This document shows positions 55,034 through 63,434 of a stretch of 64,000 nt of DNA, one piece after another (within the stretch, counting starts at the first letter, position 1; each line of letters starts with the position of its first letter). The stretch lies in the NCBI GenBank assembly GCA_944321165.1, contig CALUKE010000002.1, positions 248,001 to 312,000 on the forward strand, in the 5' to 3' direction. A program made the position numbers and the translations under genes. This DNA comes from an uncultured Odoribacter sp. Its GTDB lineage: Bacteria; Bacteroidota; Bacteroidia; Bacteroidales; Marinifilaceae. The notes beneath the pieces are model-generated. The model did not search any database. It had not been told where the DNA came from and saw nothing but the letters and a program-made list of their open reading frames with translations.

Positions 55034-56221
55034 TCAGAAATCGGATTCCTTGAAAACTCTTCCGTAAAAAGAATCATCCCAAATCAATGAATCATTTACC
55101 AGTGAATATTTTTCATCATATCTCAGACCTGCGATGTATATATTGTTGTTTATAATTTTTGCATAAGCCGGTAGGACATTGGTACCCTGATTCAATTCGG
55201 CAATTCTTTTCCAGGCTCCTCCCACAAGTTTAAAGATATTGATGCCCACTCCATATCCATTTTGCAACATACTGTCACCGGCTGTCCTGACGGAGATGAT
55301 CAGTTCGTCGAATTGATCGCCGTCTATATCACATTGTCCGATGATGTATTGATTGTCTGTGTATTCATATTTTTCTTCTTCCGATTCAATCGATTCGTAT
55401 CCGATTGTTCCGAAGTCGTAAGATAAGTGAGTCCGTTCCCCCGATTCGTCGGTTGATATGAAAATCATGCCTGATTGATAGAACAGCACATGGATATCGA
55501 TTACCCGTCCGCAGCGGTAGGTATAATGAGCTCCTTCATTGTGTTCGTCGGTCCCTGCATCATACAGAATTCCTCTTCGCAGGCCTTTTATGTACAGATC
55601 CTTTTCGTTGAATGTACCGGTGTAATATCGGTTACTGTCGATCGTTTCCGTTGAGAGTTCTGGAGAGGAAGAAAGGGACGACTGGTTTCCCGAATCGGAA
55701 TGGCTGGTGGTCCACAAAATCCCCAAAGCAATCAGAATGGCAAGTAGGATGAGGTATTTTACATATGACCGGTGTGGTTTGGATTTCAGAAATCTTTTTT
55801 TCAGGTCTTTGTAAAAATTATCGAAGTAATATCTGTTGTATTCGGGACCGTTTTTTTTGCTTACCTCGCAGATGTCTTCCGGTAGATTGTTCGGAAATTC
55901 ACAGATTCCATATAAAAAAACAGGTACGATATTCTTTTTTTGTTTTAACGCATGGGCCAGTTCATTTCTCAACCAGTCCTTTTGTGGATCGAAATCGGGG
56001 TTGAGGGTTCTGTCGAATGCATGCGGGTCTACGATCAGAATAAAATCGGTACATTCATCAATGCGGGAAAGTAATTGAATATCGAAATCTCCGCTGCGTA
56101 AGGTGTCCAGATCGAAACTCACTCTGTAGCCGTCTTTCACCAATAAGTCGTTGAGGTGTTTGGCCGTGTCGTAACCGCCATCCCGTCGATAACTGATAAA
56201 AATATCATATTTTTGTTGCAT
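55034..56221 (-). CDS. TIR-domain transmembrane protein with periplasmic sensor-like C-terminus
   Basis: This 395-residue protein begins with a TIR domain (residues 4-145): KYDIFISYRRDGGYDTAKHL, GYRVSFDLDTLRSGDFD, and WLRNELAHAL. Glu87 in the last is in the position of the catalytic Glu of TIR NADases. A single transmembrane helix follows (about 154-171, VKYLILLAILIALGILW), then a Ser-rich linker. The beta-rich C-terminus has a DIDGDQFDEL metal-binding-like motif (298-307), as in FG-GAP/VCBS-type repeats. Topology puts the TIR inside and the C-terminus in the periplasm. It is divergent from an ECF sigma gene. Function is inference: NAD cleavage or signalling triggered by an envelope signal. 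Confidence 0.85.
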   Translation of the reverse strand: MQQKYDIFISYRRDGGYDTAKHLNDLLVKDGYRVSFDLDTLRSGDFDIQLLSRIDECTDFILIVDPHAFDRTLNPDFDPQKDWLRNELAHALKQKKNIVPVFLYGICEFPNNLPEDICEVSKKNGPEYNRYYFDNFYKDLKKRFLKSKPHRSYVKYLILLAILIALGILWTTSHSDSGNQSSLSSSPELSTETIDSNRYYTGTFNEKDLYIKGLRRGILYDAGTDEHNEGAHYTYRCGRVIDIHVLFYQSGMIFISTDESGERTHLSYDFGTIGYESIESEEEKYEYTDNQYIIGQCDIDGDQFDELIISVRTAGDSMLQNGYGVGINIFKLVGGAWKRIAELNQGTNVLPAYAKIINNNIYIAGLRYDEKYSLVNDSLIWDDSFYGRVFKESDF

Positions 56222-56237
56222 GCTCCGAATCTTTGGA

Positions 56238-56266
56238 CAAAGATAAATATTTTATTTTTATCTTTG
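56238..56266. promoter_or_regulatory. Mirror-image divergent promoters of TIR gene and ECF sigma gene
   Basis: The minus strand reads TATCTTTG at 56245-56238 for the TIR gene, and the plus strand reads TATCTTTG at 56259-56266 for the sigma gene. The two sites form an inverted repeat (ACAAAGATAAA and TTTATCTTTGT) with 13 bases between the -7 elements. Each -33 region falls on the other promoter's -7 element, so polymerase should occupy one at a time. Confidence 0.65.
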
Positions 56267-56312
56267 TCGGGATGTTGTTGAAAATAACTGAGAAAACGGA
56301 TTATATTGAAAA

Positions 56313-56900
56313 ATGCCTTCAGCAGAACATGACATATTAGCCTTGCTTATTCGAAATTCGGAAAAAGGTGGACGTTTGCTTTTTCAACGTTATTATAAAC
56401 CTTTGGTTTTGTTTGCGGGTACTTTTCTGAGGGATGATTTTTTTGCAGAAGATGTGGTCCAGGATTTATTTTATCATTTTATAAAAAATCAGCTATACAA
56501 GCAAATAGAACCGGAGGCATTGACTTCCTATTTGTTTCGTTGTGTCCGGAATACCTGTTTGAACCGCTTGCGGGATCAGAAAGAGTTTTCAACGGCGGAA
56601 TGGTTGGATCAAACTGCTGCCGAGGAGGAAGCGATGACCTTTTCTCCTGAATTGGTGGAGAATATCCGAAGAGCCGTGAACCATCTTCCGGAAAAAACCA
56701 GACAAGTGATCACCTCTATTCTCATTCAAAGAAAAAAATACAAGGACGTGGCTCTGGAATTAAATGTGTCTGTAAATACAGTCAAATCTCTTTTGAGTTT
56801 TGGTTTGAGACAATTGAGAGAGCAATTCCCTGCTTCTCTACTGTTCCTTTTTTTCTTCCATTCGGACCTTTCTTTTCATCGCATTTTTTCTGTTTATTAA
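56313..56900 (+). CDS. ECF-type RNA polymerase sigma factor
   Basis: This 195-residue sigma-70 family regulator has region 2 (about 20-90: LLFQRYYKPLVLFAGTFL, AEDVVQDLFYHFI, LTSYLFRCVRNTCLNRLRD) and region 4 (about 128-178: RRAVNHLPEKTRQVI, YKDVALELNVSVNTVKSLLS). The C-terminus ends in a hydrophobic tail (PASLLFLFFFHSDLSF), seen in some Bacteroidales ECF factors. Such genes are normally followed directly by a fecR-type anti-sigma gene; here fecR starts 6.6 kb downstream. Confidence 0.93.
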   Translation: MPSAEHDILALLIRNSEKGGRLLFQRYYKPLVLFAGTFLRDDFFAEDVVQDLFYHFIKNQLYKQIEPEALTSYLFRCVRNTCLNRLRDQKEFSTAEWLDQTAAEEEAMTFSPELVENIRRAVNHLPEKTRQVITSILIQRKKYKDVALELNVSVNTVKSLLSFGLRQLREQFPASLLFLFFFHSDLSFHRIFSVY

Positions 56901-56987
56901 AACAGTTATCATGTATTGAGAAGGTTTGTTCACAAATCTAAAATTCGGTTTTATATTGGCAATGATTTGGTTTTATATTTATTACAA

Positions 56988-57019
56988 GGGGGGTAAAATA
57001 GTGGAATTCTTGTTTTACT
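56988..57019 (+). promoter_or_regulatory. Possible ECF-dependent promoter of the AraC gene
   Basis: GGGGGG at 56988-56993 is followed, after 11 bases, by AATTCTTGTTTTACT (57005-57019). The same 15/16-base motif with one extra G precedes fecR (63449-63464). It lies about 53 bases before the AraC start. A recognised consensus is not demonstrated. Confidence 0.35.
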
Positions 57020-57072
57020 TTTGCTTTGAAAAAATGTCTGGAGTATTTTTTTTATGTTAATATTGATATGGT

Positions 57073-57960
57073 ATGGAAAAATTGTTTTTATTGAAAAATT
57101 TATATAATGATCCTCTTTCTATGAATAGGTACAGCCAATTCAGATGTCTATATATTGCGAAGGGGGAAACTGTTCCCAATTTGAATAAGGATCATGAATT
57201 TCAAATATGTTTTGTGTTGAAGGGTACCTTGTATTTTTTCAGGAATCAGATAGAGTCGATGGCACAGGTGGTAATGGAAAATGAACTTTTTTTTATCAAC
57301 AGTTTGCACAATTGTAAACTTCGGGCGATAGAGGATGTTCAGCTGGTCGTTCATGCCTGTAATATCTTGCCGCCGTATCTTCATGATCGAGTGATTAAAT
57401 ATTTGCAGGACATTGAGATCGAAAAGGTAAAACTTGAGGAGGTGCTTCCCATTTATCCGTTGATGCGTTCTTATCTGGAATTATTGGTAGATTATATGAA
57501 AAATGCTATGGAAATTCCAGATTTGCATCAAGCCAAAGAATTTGAACTTTTTTCATTGTTTAAAATCAGCTATACCAAGAGTGAGATTGCTGCAATTTTT
57601 CGTGAAGTTTTGTCGACGGATCTTCGTTTTTTCGTATCCGTAATGACAAATTACAAAAGGTGTCGAACGGCAAAGGAATTGGCTGCTTTGTGCGGGTATA
57701 ACGATCCGATGTTTACTTTGCTGTTTAAAAGGTGTTTTCATGGAGAAACACCCTATCAGTGGTTGCAAAAGCAAACTTCTTATGAGATAAAGCTTAAATT
57801 GGAGGAAGATTCTCTCCCGATAAAACAGATTATGCTGGATTATCATTTTAAAACGTTCTCTCACTTTACCACTTATTGTAAGAGAAATATTGGAGCTACT
57901 CCCAATGAAATACGTCGAAAAGGGGAGATCGTGGACGCTTCAGCTGTGCCTCAGGCATGA
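57073..57960 (+). CDS. AraC-family regulator of the collagen-like cassette
   Basis: This 295-residue regulator has an N-terminal cupin-like half (residues 20-110: FQICFVLKGTLYFFRNQI, MENELFFINSLHNCKL). The C-terminal AraC helix-turn-helix pair is about 195-285 (TAKELAALCGYNDPMFTLLF, IKQIMLDYHFKTFSHFTTYC and the closing GATPNEIRRK). Its AT-rich composition and position at the head of the cassette suggest that it controls the following genes. It is not closely similar by eye to the AraC protein at 12954-13805. Confidence 0.88.
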   Translation: MEKLFLLKNLYNDPLSMNRYSQFRCLYIAKGETVPNLNKDHEFQICFVLKGTLYFFRNQIESMAQVVMENELFFINSLHNCKLRAIEDVQLVVHACNILPPYLHDRVIKYLQDIEIEKVKLEEVLPIYPLMRSYLELLVDYMKNAMEIPDLHQAKEFELFSLFKISYTKSEIAAIFREVLSTDLRFFVSVMTNYKRCRTAKELAALCGYNDPMFTLLFKRCFHGETPYQWLQKQTSYEIKLKLEEDSLPIKQIMLDYHFKTFSHFTTYCKRNIGATPNEIRRKGEIVDASAVPQA

Positions 57961-58026
57961 ATGTTTTTTGTTGTGTGTATTGATTGTTATGGAGTTATAT
58001 TATTTTAGGATTATAATTATAGTGAT

Positions 58027-58887
58027 ATGAACAGAATTTTAGGATTAGCGTTGGTAGGAATTATGCTTGTTTTTTCATCATGTGAAACTTCTCAATCTTA
58101 CGATGGTACTTATGAAGGTATATTGCCTGCGGCCGATTGTCCCGGTATTTACATGTTGTTGGCTATTCATGGAGATCAGTATGAGTTAATGGAAAAGTAC
58201 ATTATGCGTGCAGGTATTTTTGTGACTTACGGAAAAATTCAAAATGTTTCTTCTTGTAAGTTACGTTTGGATAATGAGGGAGATTTGACGTTTCATGGAG
58301 ATACTTTATTATATCGGAATGTTCCCTTAAAACGGGTCTCTTTCCAGAAAGAACTTCCCGATATTTATAAATCGCAATTCTTAAAAGAGAATCAAAGTGG
58401 AGAGGATGCAACTGTCAGTTTGTATGAAATGGGAAATCAGCGATATGCGGACTTTTATTTTAAGGATAAGGAATATAAACTGAAATTGAATCCTCAAAAT
58501 AATTCAGAGGATGAATACATTGATAAAAATTGTTCATTGAAAATTTTATTTGAAGATGAATATGCTTCTGTTTTTGGGATACCGGTTTTCAATGACGGTA
58601 AAAATAGTTATACATTTACAGCACTTACTCCTACAAATAATATTTATATATCGGAAACAAAGTCTCATGTACCCTCTTTTTTTGATGTCATATATTATAA
58701 TGATGGAATGCAGGCTTTTGTAAAGTTGATCACTTCGGAAATAGAAAATTGCTATACTTTACCTCAGACAGATGCTTCGTCTAAAACCGCAGACTATTCG
58801 GATGGAAAAATAAAATGGCAATTGGGTAATCATCAGGATGCTACTTTGATTATTGACGATAAGGAGTATAAATATAGAGAACAATAG
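58027..58887 (+). CDS. Orphan lipoprotein, AT-rich
   Basis: This 286-residue protein has signal peptide and lipobox FSSC (Cys19). I recognise no conserved family. Residues 22-90 include a beta-rich YDGTYEGILPAADCPGIYM segment, which resembles the start of small NlpE/copper-resistance-type lipoproteins (TYEGILPCADCPGI); the Cys-x-x-x pair of that family is reduced to one Cys. The body is acidic and beta-rich with repeated aromatic turns. A hand count of two 60-base lines in the gene gives 32% and 22% GC, against 50% for a line at 51001, so composition is foreign. Confidence 0.7.
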   Translation: MNRILGLALVGIMLVFSSCETSQSYDGTYEGILPAADCPGIYMLLAIHGDQYELMEKYIMRAGIFVTYGKIQNVSSCKLRLDNEGDLTFHGDTLLYRNVPLKRVSFQKELPDIYKSQFLKENQSGEDATVSLYEMGNQRYADFYFKDKEYKLKLNPQNNSEDEYIDKNCSLKILFEDEYASVFGIPVFNDGKNSYTFTALTPTNNIYISETKSHVPSFFDVIYYNDGMQAFVKLITSEIENCYTLPQTDASSKTADYSDGKIKWQLGNHQDATLIIDDKEYKYREQ

Positions 58888-59273
58888 AATATCAAAATCA
58901 CCATATATACAAGGATTTTTCTTGTTGGTATATCAAAATGACCCGTGAAAATGAATTTCTATTCAATTTTGTGGGTCATTTTTTATGCTTGGCAGATTGT
59001 TTTTATGCATTTTCCCATTACAATGGATGTAAAAGAGTTACGAAAATAAAACAGACGACAAGATAGATAACAAAATGTGGATCATAGGCAACGCAAATTA
59101 TATTTTGTGAAATTGAATTGTTGTGATAGAAAACAAAAGGTTGGGTAAAAATATGGACTTTTGCCCCGATTAATTATTTATATAAAATCAAATTTATGAC
59201 AGATTAGAAAAAAGGTTTTGTGAGATTAAAACTTTGATTTTCAATTCAAACAAGAATTTTAATTAATGGGGAT
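58888..59273 (+). other. Intergenic region before the collagen-like gene
   Basis: This 386-base AT-rich gap holds a strong hairpin (58935-58982) just past the lipoprotein gene. The rest is presumably the leader and promoter of the collagen-like gene. AATTC and GAATT form a short inverted repeat near 59242-59258. No clear TAnnTTTG was seen. Confidence 0.5.
58935..58982 (+). terminator. Hairpin terminator after the orphan lipoprotein gene
   Basis: AAAATGACCC (58935-58944) pairs with GGGTCATTTT (58973-58982). The stem continues inwards through GTGAAAATGAAT/ATTCAATTTTGT with G-U pairs and one mismatch, giving about 21 pairs, and is followed by a T run. This suggests that the collagen-like gene has its own promoter. 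Confidence 0.75.
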
Positions 59274-62054
59274 ATGAATACAGAAAAAGAACAGAAAAAT
59301 TATCTATTAGCGTTATTGTTGTCGGTGGTGTTTTATGCATGCAGCACTATTGGTTTCGAGTTGCCTCAAGGACCTCAGGGGGAAAACGGAGAATCTGCCT
59401 ATGAAATATGGAAAAAGGAAGTATTGCTTGGTCATATAGACTGGCCGGTCGACAGGACAGAAGTGGCCGACTTTTTGGTTTATATTAAAGGTGAAAAAGG
59501 AGAACGAGGCTTGTCGGCTTATGAACAGTGGAAACTCTTGATTGCTAAAGGGGATATAATCAATCCTCATGTTTCATCTCAGATCTGGCCTTCTTCCAAA
59601 AATTCGGAGGCTGATTTTTGGGATTTTCTTTGTGGTAGAGATGGACAGACGCCTCATGTCGGTAATAATGGGAATTGGTGGATCGGAAATACTGATACGG
59701 GAATAAAGGCAATCGGTAATGACGGAATTTCTGCTTATGAACAGTGGCACTTGCTTGTAATGAAAGGCGAGTTAAACTGGCCTAAAGATCAGATTACTCA
59801 GAATGATTTTTTCTTGTATCTGAAAGGAAAAGATGGTGAAAATGGGATAACTCCGCATGTCGGTATAAATGGAAATTGGTATATCGGTTCTACAGATACA
59901 GGAGTTTCTGCGAAAGGAGAAAAAGGAGATGATGGTTTATCTCCTTATATCGGTCCGAATGGAAACTGGTGGCTTGGATCCAAAGATACCAAAGTGCAAG
60001 CCCGAGGAAAGGATGGTCGTGACGGTTTCACTCCGGTAATCAGAGATGGTTACTGGTGGATTGGAGATTCCAATACTGGCGTCATGGCACAGGGACTTCA
60101 TGGTGATAACGGAAAGGATGGAAAAGATGGAAAAGATGGAAAAGATGGGAAAGACGGGAAAACTCCGTTTATTAAGAATGGTAATTGGTGGATCGGTGAT
60201 GTTGATACAGGAGTGAAAGCTCAAGGAGATGACGGAAAAGATGGAATATCTCCTCGAATTGGAGATAATGGTAATTGGTGGATTGGTGAAAAGGACACAA
60301 AAGTTTCTGTCCAGGGACAGAACGGTGCTGCTGGAGCCTCTGCTTATGAATTGTGGCAAAAAGATGTGAAGGCGGGGAAGATTCTAAATAAACAGGGAGA
60401 GGCATGGCCAAAAGAAAAGAATACGATGGCAGATTTTTATCATTATTTGAGCGGCGACAAAGGGAGTGATGGTAAATCTGCTTATGAAGTATGGAAGGAG
60501 AAAGTGATTGCCGGAAAGGTGGATGATCCAAAGAATGAAGGCCAAAAATGGCCATCAGAAAAAATAGCCGAGAATGATTTCTTTCACTATTTGACTGGGA
60601 AAGACGGAAGAGACGGGGCGAATGGTTTGTCTGCCTATGAATTGTGGAAAAATGATCTTGTTAAGCGTCAAGGTACTTCTGAGGCGTTTATAGATCATAG
60701 AAACGGTGGAGTATGGGATCCCCGCAAAAATACCTTAGATGATTTTTATGAGTATTTGCGCGGTAAAGATGGCGAAGATGGAAAAGATGGAAAGGACGGT
60801 AAACCTGGAGAACCTGGAAAACCGGGTGCGGAAGTGGCTATTATTCAGGGAATACCCAATGTTATCGCACAATATTCACAATCGGAATACGGTGAATATG
60901 TACGTACGAGTGACGGGGGAGTATTATATAAAGTATATGACGAATTGGGACAGATTGCTCCGCGTGCTATTGTAAAAGGCATGCCTGGTATTGATGCTGA
61001 AAAAACCTATACTTCCAATGCGCAAGGTGAATTTGTGATACCGAAAGAAGATCTTCCTGAATTACAAGACATAAATCTGCGATGGGGGAGTGTAAAATCG
61101 GTAACACTGGAAGGAAAAGCTCCTCAAATATCTGCCAAAAACACTTACGTTCCCAATCGAGTACACTTGCGGGTAATTCTTCGCAACTCTCCTTCGTTGG
61201 ATTATCAACAAAACTTATATTATTATATACAGCGTAAAGTGAATCCCGAAGATGCATGGCAAAATCTACCGAGCTATCTGCCTGAAACCGGTTCTATGGC
61301 TATGGATGCTTACAGGGTTTCGGATAAAAATGATCCCAAGAGCATCCTGAAAGACCAGAAACTGGTTTCCAGTTCCAGCTCCAATATATCCAGTGATGGA
61401 AGTTATTCTTATCAGACTTACACCAATCGTCTTGTCAAAGAAAATCCTGCAGAACTAAAGAATAGTTACTCACAATATTGGGATGGAACGGATGTTTATT
61501 ATACCCTGAAAGGCCGCAAGCCATATTATGGAGAGGAATATCAATGGAATGGCGTATGTCTGCTGGCTCCTTACCAAATGGGACCTACATTGAAGAGACT
61601 TAAACTGAAAGGTATCACGAAAGGTGAAGCCCCTGCTTTTGCATCGGTAGAAGGCGAATTGGATTTTTCACACCTGGATTTCACTCAAATCTATAAGAGC
61701 TCGTGCAAACAGGAAGTCAAGGAAAACGGAATGGACTATATCGAACCGATAGCCTATACCGAGGAAGAAGCCCGAAAATTGCAAACAACCTATGTGAGAT
61801 TTCAATTTACTTCTACGGCAGGTTCGCAGGAAGCTTCGAGCTCGAATAATAAGTCTTCGGCCGAAGCGCCTACCTTCAAGGTGTTTTCACCGTTCTTGAA
61901 TTCTACCATATACATCGAAAGAAGTTCGAGCAATTTCTTTCACGCATTTGCACAAGGATATCTCCAAAGAGGAACGGAGCCCAATACATTTGTTGTGAAA
62001 AAATACAGCAATAATTATCAAATTGATGAAGTAGAAGTAATTTATGAAGAATAA
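59274..62054 (+). CDS. Collagen-like repeat surface lipoprotein
   Basis: This 926-residue protein has signal peptide and lipobox FYAC (Cys23). Residues 33-519 are a mosaic of three repeat types. Six SAYE(Q/I/L/V)W helical modules of about 45 residues start at 41, 81, 153, 356, 402 and 453. Six aromatic GNWWIGxxDTGV modules of about 26 residues start near 134, 201, 231, 260, 304 and 334. Collagen-like Gly-X-Y spacers (GKDGKDG, GEPGKPG) link them. Residues 520-926 form a single-copy beta-rich C-terminal region that I do not recognise. It is predicted to be lipid-anchored and exposed at the surface. It overlaps the OmpA gene by 11 bases, so the two are probably made together. Confidence 0.88.
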   Translation: MNTEKEQKNYLLALLLSVVFYACSTIGFELPQGPQGENGESAYEIWKKEVLLGHIDWPVDRTEVADFLVYIKGEKGERGLSAYEQWKLLIAKGDIINPHVSSQIWPSSKNSEADFWDFLCGRDGQTPHVGNNGNWWIGNTDTGIKAIGNDGISAYEQWHLLVMKGELNWPKDQITQNDFFLYLKGKDGENGITPHVGINGNWYIGSTDTGVSAKGEKGDDGLSPYIGPNGNWWLGSKDTKVQARGKDGRDGFTPVIRDGYWWIGDSNTGVMAQGLHGDNGKDGKDGKDGKDGKDGKTPFIKNGNWWIGDVDTGVKAQGDDGKDGISPRIGDNGNWWIGEKDTKVSVQGQNGAAGASAYELWQKDVKAGKILNKQGEAWPKEKNTMADFYHYLSGDKGSDGKSAYEVWKEKVIAGKVDDPKNEGQKWPSEKIAENDFFHYLTGKDGRDGANGLSAYELWKNDLVKRQGTSEAFIDHRNGGVWDPRKNTLDDFYEYLRGKDGEDGKDGKDGKPGEPGKPGAEVAIIQGIPNVIAQYSQSEYGEYVRTSDGGVLYKVYDELGQIAPRAIVKGMPGIDAEKTYTSNAQGEFVIPKEDLPELQDINLRWGSVKSVTLEGKAPQISAKNTYVPNRVHLRVILRNSPSLDYQQNLYYYIQRKVNPEDAWQNLPSYLPETGSMAMDAYRVSDKNDPKSILKDQKLVSSSSSNISSDGSYSYQTYTNRLVKENPAELKNSYSQYWDGTDVYYTLKGRKPYYGEEYQWNGVCLLAPYQMGPTLKRLKLKGITKGEAPAFASVEGELDFSHLDFTQIYKSSCKQEVKENGMDYIEPIAYTEEEARKLQTTYVRFQFTSTAGSQEASSSNNKSSAEAPTFKVFSPFLNSTIYIERSSSNFFHAFAQGYLQRGTEPNTFVVKKYSNNYQIDEVEVIYEE
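59394..60830 (+). repeat. Coding repeat array of the collagen-like gene
   Basis: The region encodes two alternating module families, six copies each, separated by Gly-X-Y stretches. At 60111-60161 a nine-base unit (GGAAAAGAT) is repeated about five times, encoding Lys-Asp-Gly. Nine-base slippage would keep the reading frame. Confidence 0.85.
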
Positions 62055-63267
62055 AAATATGAAAGAAAATTATTTCAATAAAACCTATATTCTGTTGATG
62101 TTGGCCATGTTGTGCACTGGTCTGTCCGGGCATGCACAAACCGCGGGTGAGGAAAGTTCTGTGGAAGGGAGTGACAGCTGTAAAAAAGAGGCTAAAAAAG
62201 CCTGGGAAATCGGTGTCGGTATTAGTGGATTTCAGATGTCCCGATTCTGTGTACTTGGTTTTCAGACGAACCAGCATGGTGGTTACTCCATAAATACCAG
62301 TAAAAGAGATCTTTTGGGAGGAGGACAATTCTACTTGGCGAGAGAGTTGAACTCACATTTCTATGTAGATTTACAGGGAAATGTAAGTTATACTTCGGAT
62401 CCTGTACGCAATGGAAATGAATCGAGGTGGGCCGGTATGGCCGGACTTGGTTTGCAGTGGCGTTTGGGTGAGTATTTTCATTCTACCTATATAGATCCTT
62501 TCCTGCGGTCGGGGATAAACTACCTGCATAAAAATTTCAGAATTGATTACGCTGGCTTGGAGATGGTCGATCGGGATAAGGTGGGGTGGAATCTTTTGAA
62601 TGATTTTAATAAAGAAGGGTGTGATAAATATAATCTGATACCGTTTTCATTCGGGGCTGGTGTAAATATGTGGCTCAATGATCGGGCGGGTATTGCTTTG
62701 CAGGCAGACTATCTGTTGATGCCTTACCAAAAGATTGCCAATTTGTGGCAAGGTTCTGTTCGTTTCATGTGGCGTTTCGGTGGAAAATCCAAACGGCCGA
62801 AATCTTCTGTGCAATATATTGAGAAAGTAACGGAACGCATAGTAGAAAAACCCGTGGTAGTGGAAAAGTTTGTAGAGGTGCAGCCGCCGATAAATACATT
62901 GGGTGAATTGTTCCATAATGTTTATTTTGATTTTGATCAGGCTGAAATAACGCCTAAATCTGCAGCGGTTATTGATAGAATCGCTCAGATAATGATGAAG
63001 GATACGGATAAAATGTATCTTATTACTGGATGTACGGATGCAAAGGGGTCCTTAGAGTATAATATGGCATTGTCACAGAAACGGGCAGATGCTGTTGTCG
63101 AGGCTTTGGTACAAAGAGGGTATCCTGCCAAAAATCTAAAAGCAAGAGGTGTCGGTAAATTGATCTCTTATGCCTCCCAGAATGCGTCTGATGAAGTACG
63201 GGAGGGGGACCGTAAAATTATGGTGGAAATAATTACGAATAAGGAGTATTGGAACCATATACCATAG
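62044..63267 (+). CDS. OmpA-family outer-membrane protein with N-terminal barrel
   Basis: This 407-residue protein has a signal peptide (cleavage near GHAQ), an N-terminal eight-strand-like barrel (about 50-245; WEIGVGISGFQMSRFCVLGF, FMWRFGGKS) and a Val/Glu/Lys linker with repeated EKV/VEK. The OmpA C-terminal peptidoglycan-binding domain follows (about 285-400; FHNVYFDFDQAEITPKSAAV, TGCTDAKGSLEYNMALSQKR, NLKARGVGK). It ties the outer membrane to the wall. ATG 62044 overlaps the collagen-like stop by 11 bases; ATG 62059 is an alternative. A barrel partner for the surface lipoprotein is inference. Confidence 0.9.
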   Translation: MKNKNMKENYFNKTYILLMLAMLCTGLSGHAQTAGEESSVEGSDSCKKEAKKAWEIGVGISGFQMSRFCVLGFQTNQHGGYSINTSKRDLLGGGQFYLARELNSHFYVDLQGNVSYTSDPVRNGNESRWAGMAGLGLQWRLGEYFHSTYIDPFLRSGINYLHKNFRIDYAGLEMVDRDKVGWNLLNDFNKEGCDKYNLIPFSFGAGVNMWLNDRAGIALQADYLLMPYQKIANLWQGSVRFMWRFGGKSKRPKSSVQYIEKVTERIVEKPVVVEKFVEVQPPINTLGELFHNVYFDFDQAEITPKSAAVIDRIAQIMMKDTDKMYLITGCTDAKGSLEYNMALSQKRADAVVEALVQRGYPAKNLKARGVGKLISYASQNASDEVREGDRKIMVEIITNKEYWNHIP

Positions 63268-63320
63268 ACCGTGTGGATCTGATTAACTGAAATATGCCCT
63301 AACAGAGGTGATGTGTGGGA

Positions 63321-63351
63321 GAGGGTGGCTCAAATTTTTTGAGTCGCCCTC
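63321..63351 (+). terminator. Rho-independent terminator after the OmpA gene
   Basis: A 14-base stem GAGGGTGGCTCAAA/TTTGAGTCGCCCTC (two G-U pairs) has a three-base loop and is followed by ATTTTTTG. The right arm shares GAGTCGCCCT with the terminator at 39751-39792. Confidence 0.85.
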
Positions 63352-63434
63352 ATTTTTTGTTGCACAACTGTTGGGATTGATTCCGGATATTCAATTCTGC
63401 TGGAAAATTTTTGAAAAAAAATTGAAAAAATCGT

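Noticed and set aside
55034..56221. TIR gene as part of a complete known defence system (Thoeris, CBASS or Pycsar)
   Set aside because: No neighbouring ThsA-like, cyclase or effector gene is present; only the ECF sigma gene is linked.
59394..60830. Regular repeats that could look like a CRISPR array
   Set aside because: They are coding repeats in one long open frame with unequal, in-frame spacing; no palindromic direct repeats or cas genes are present.
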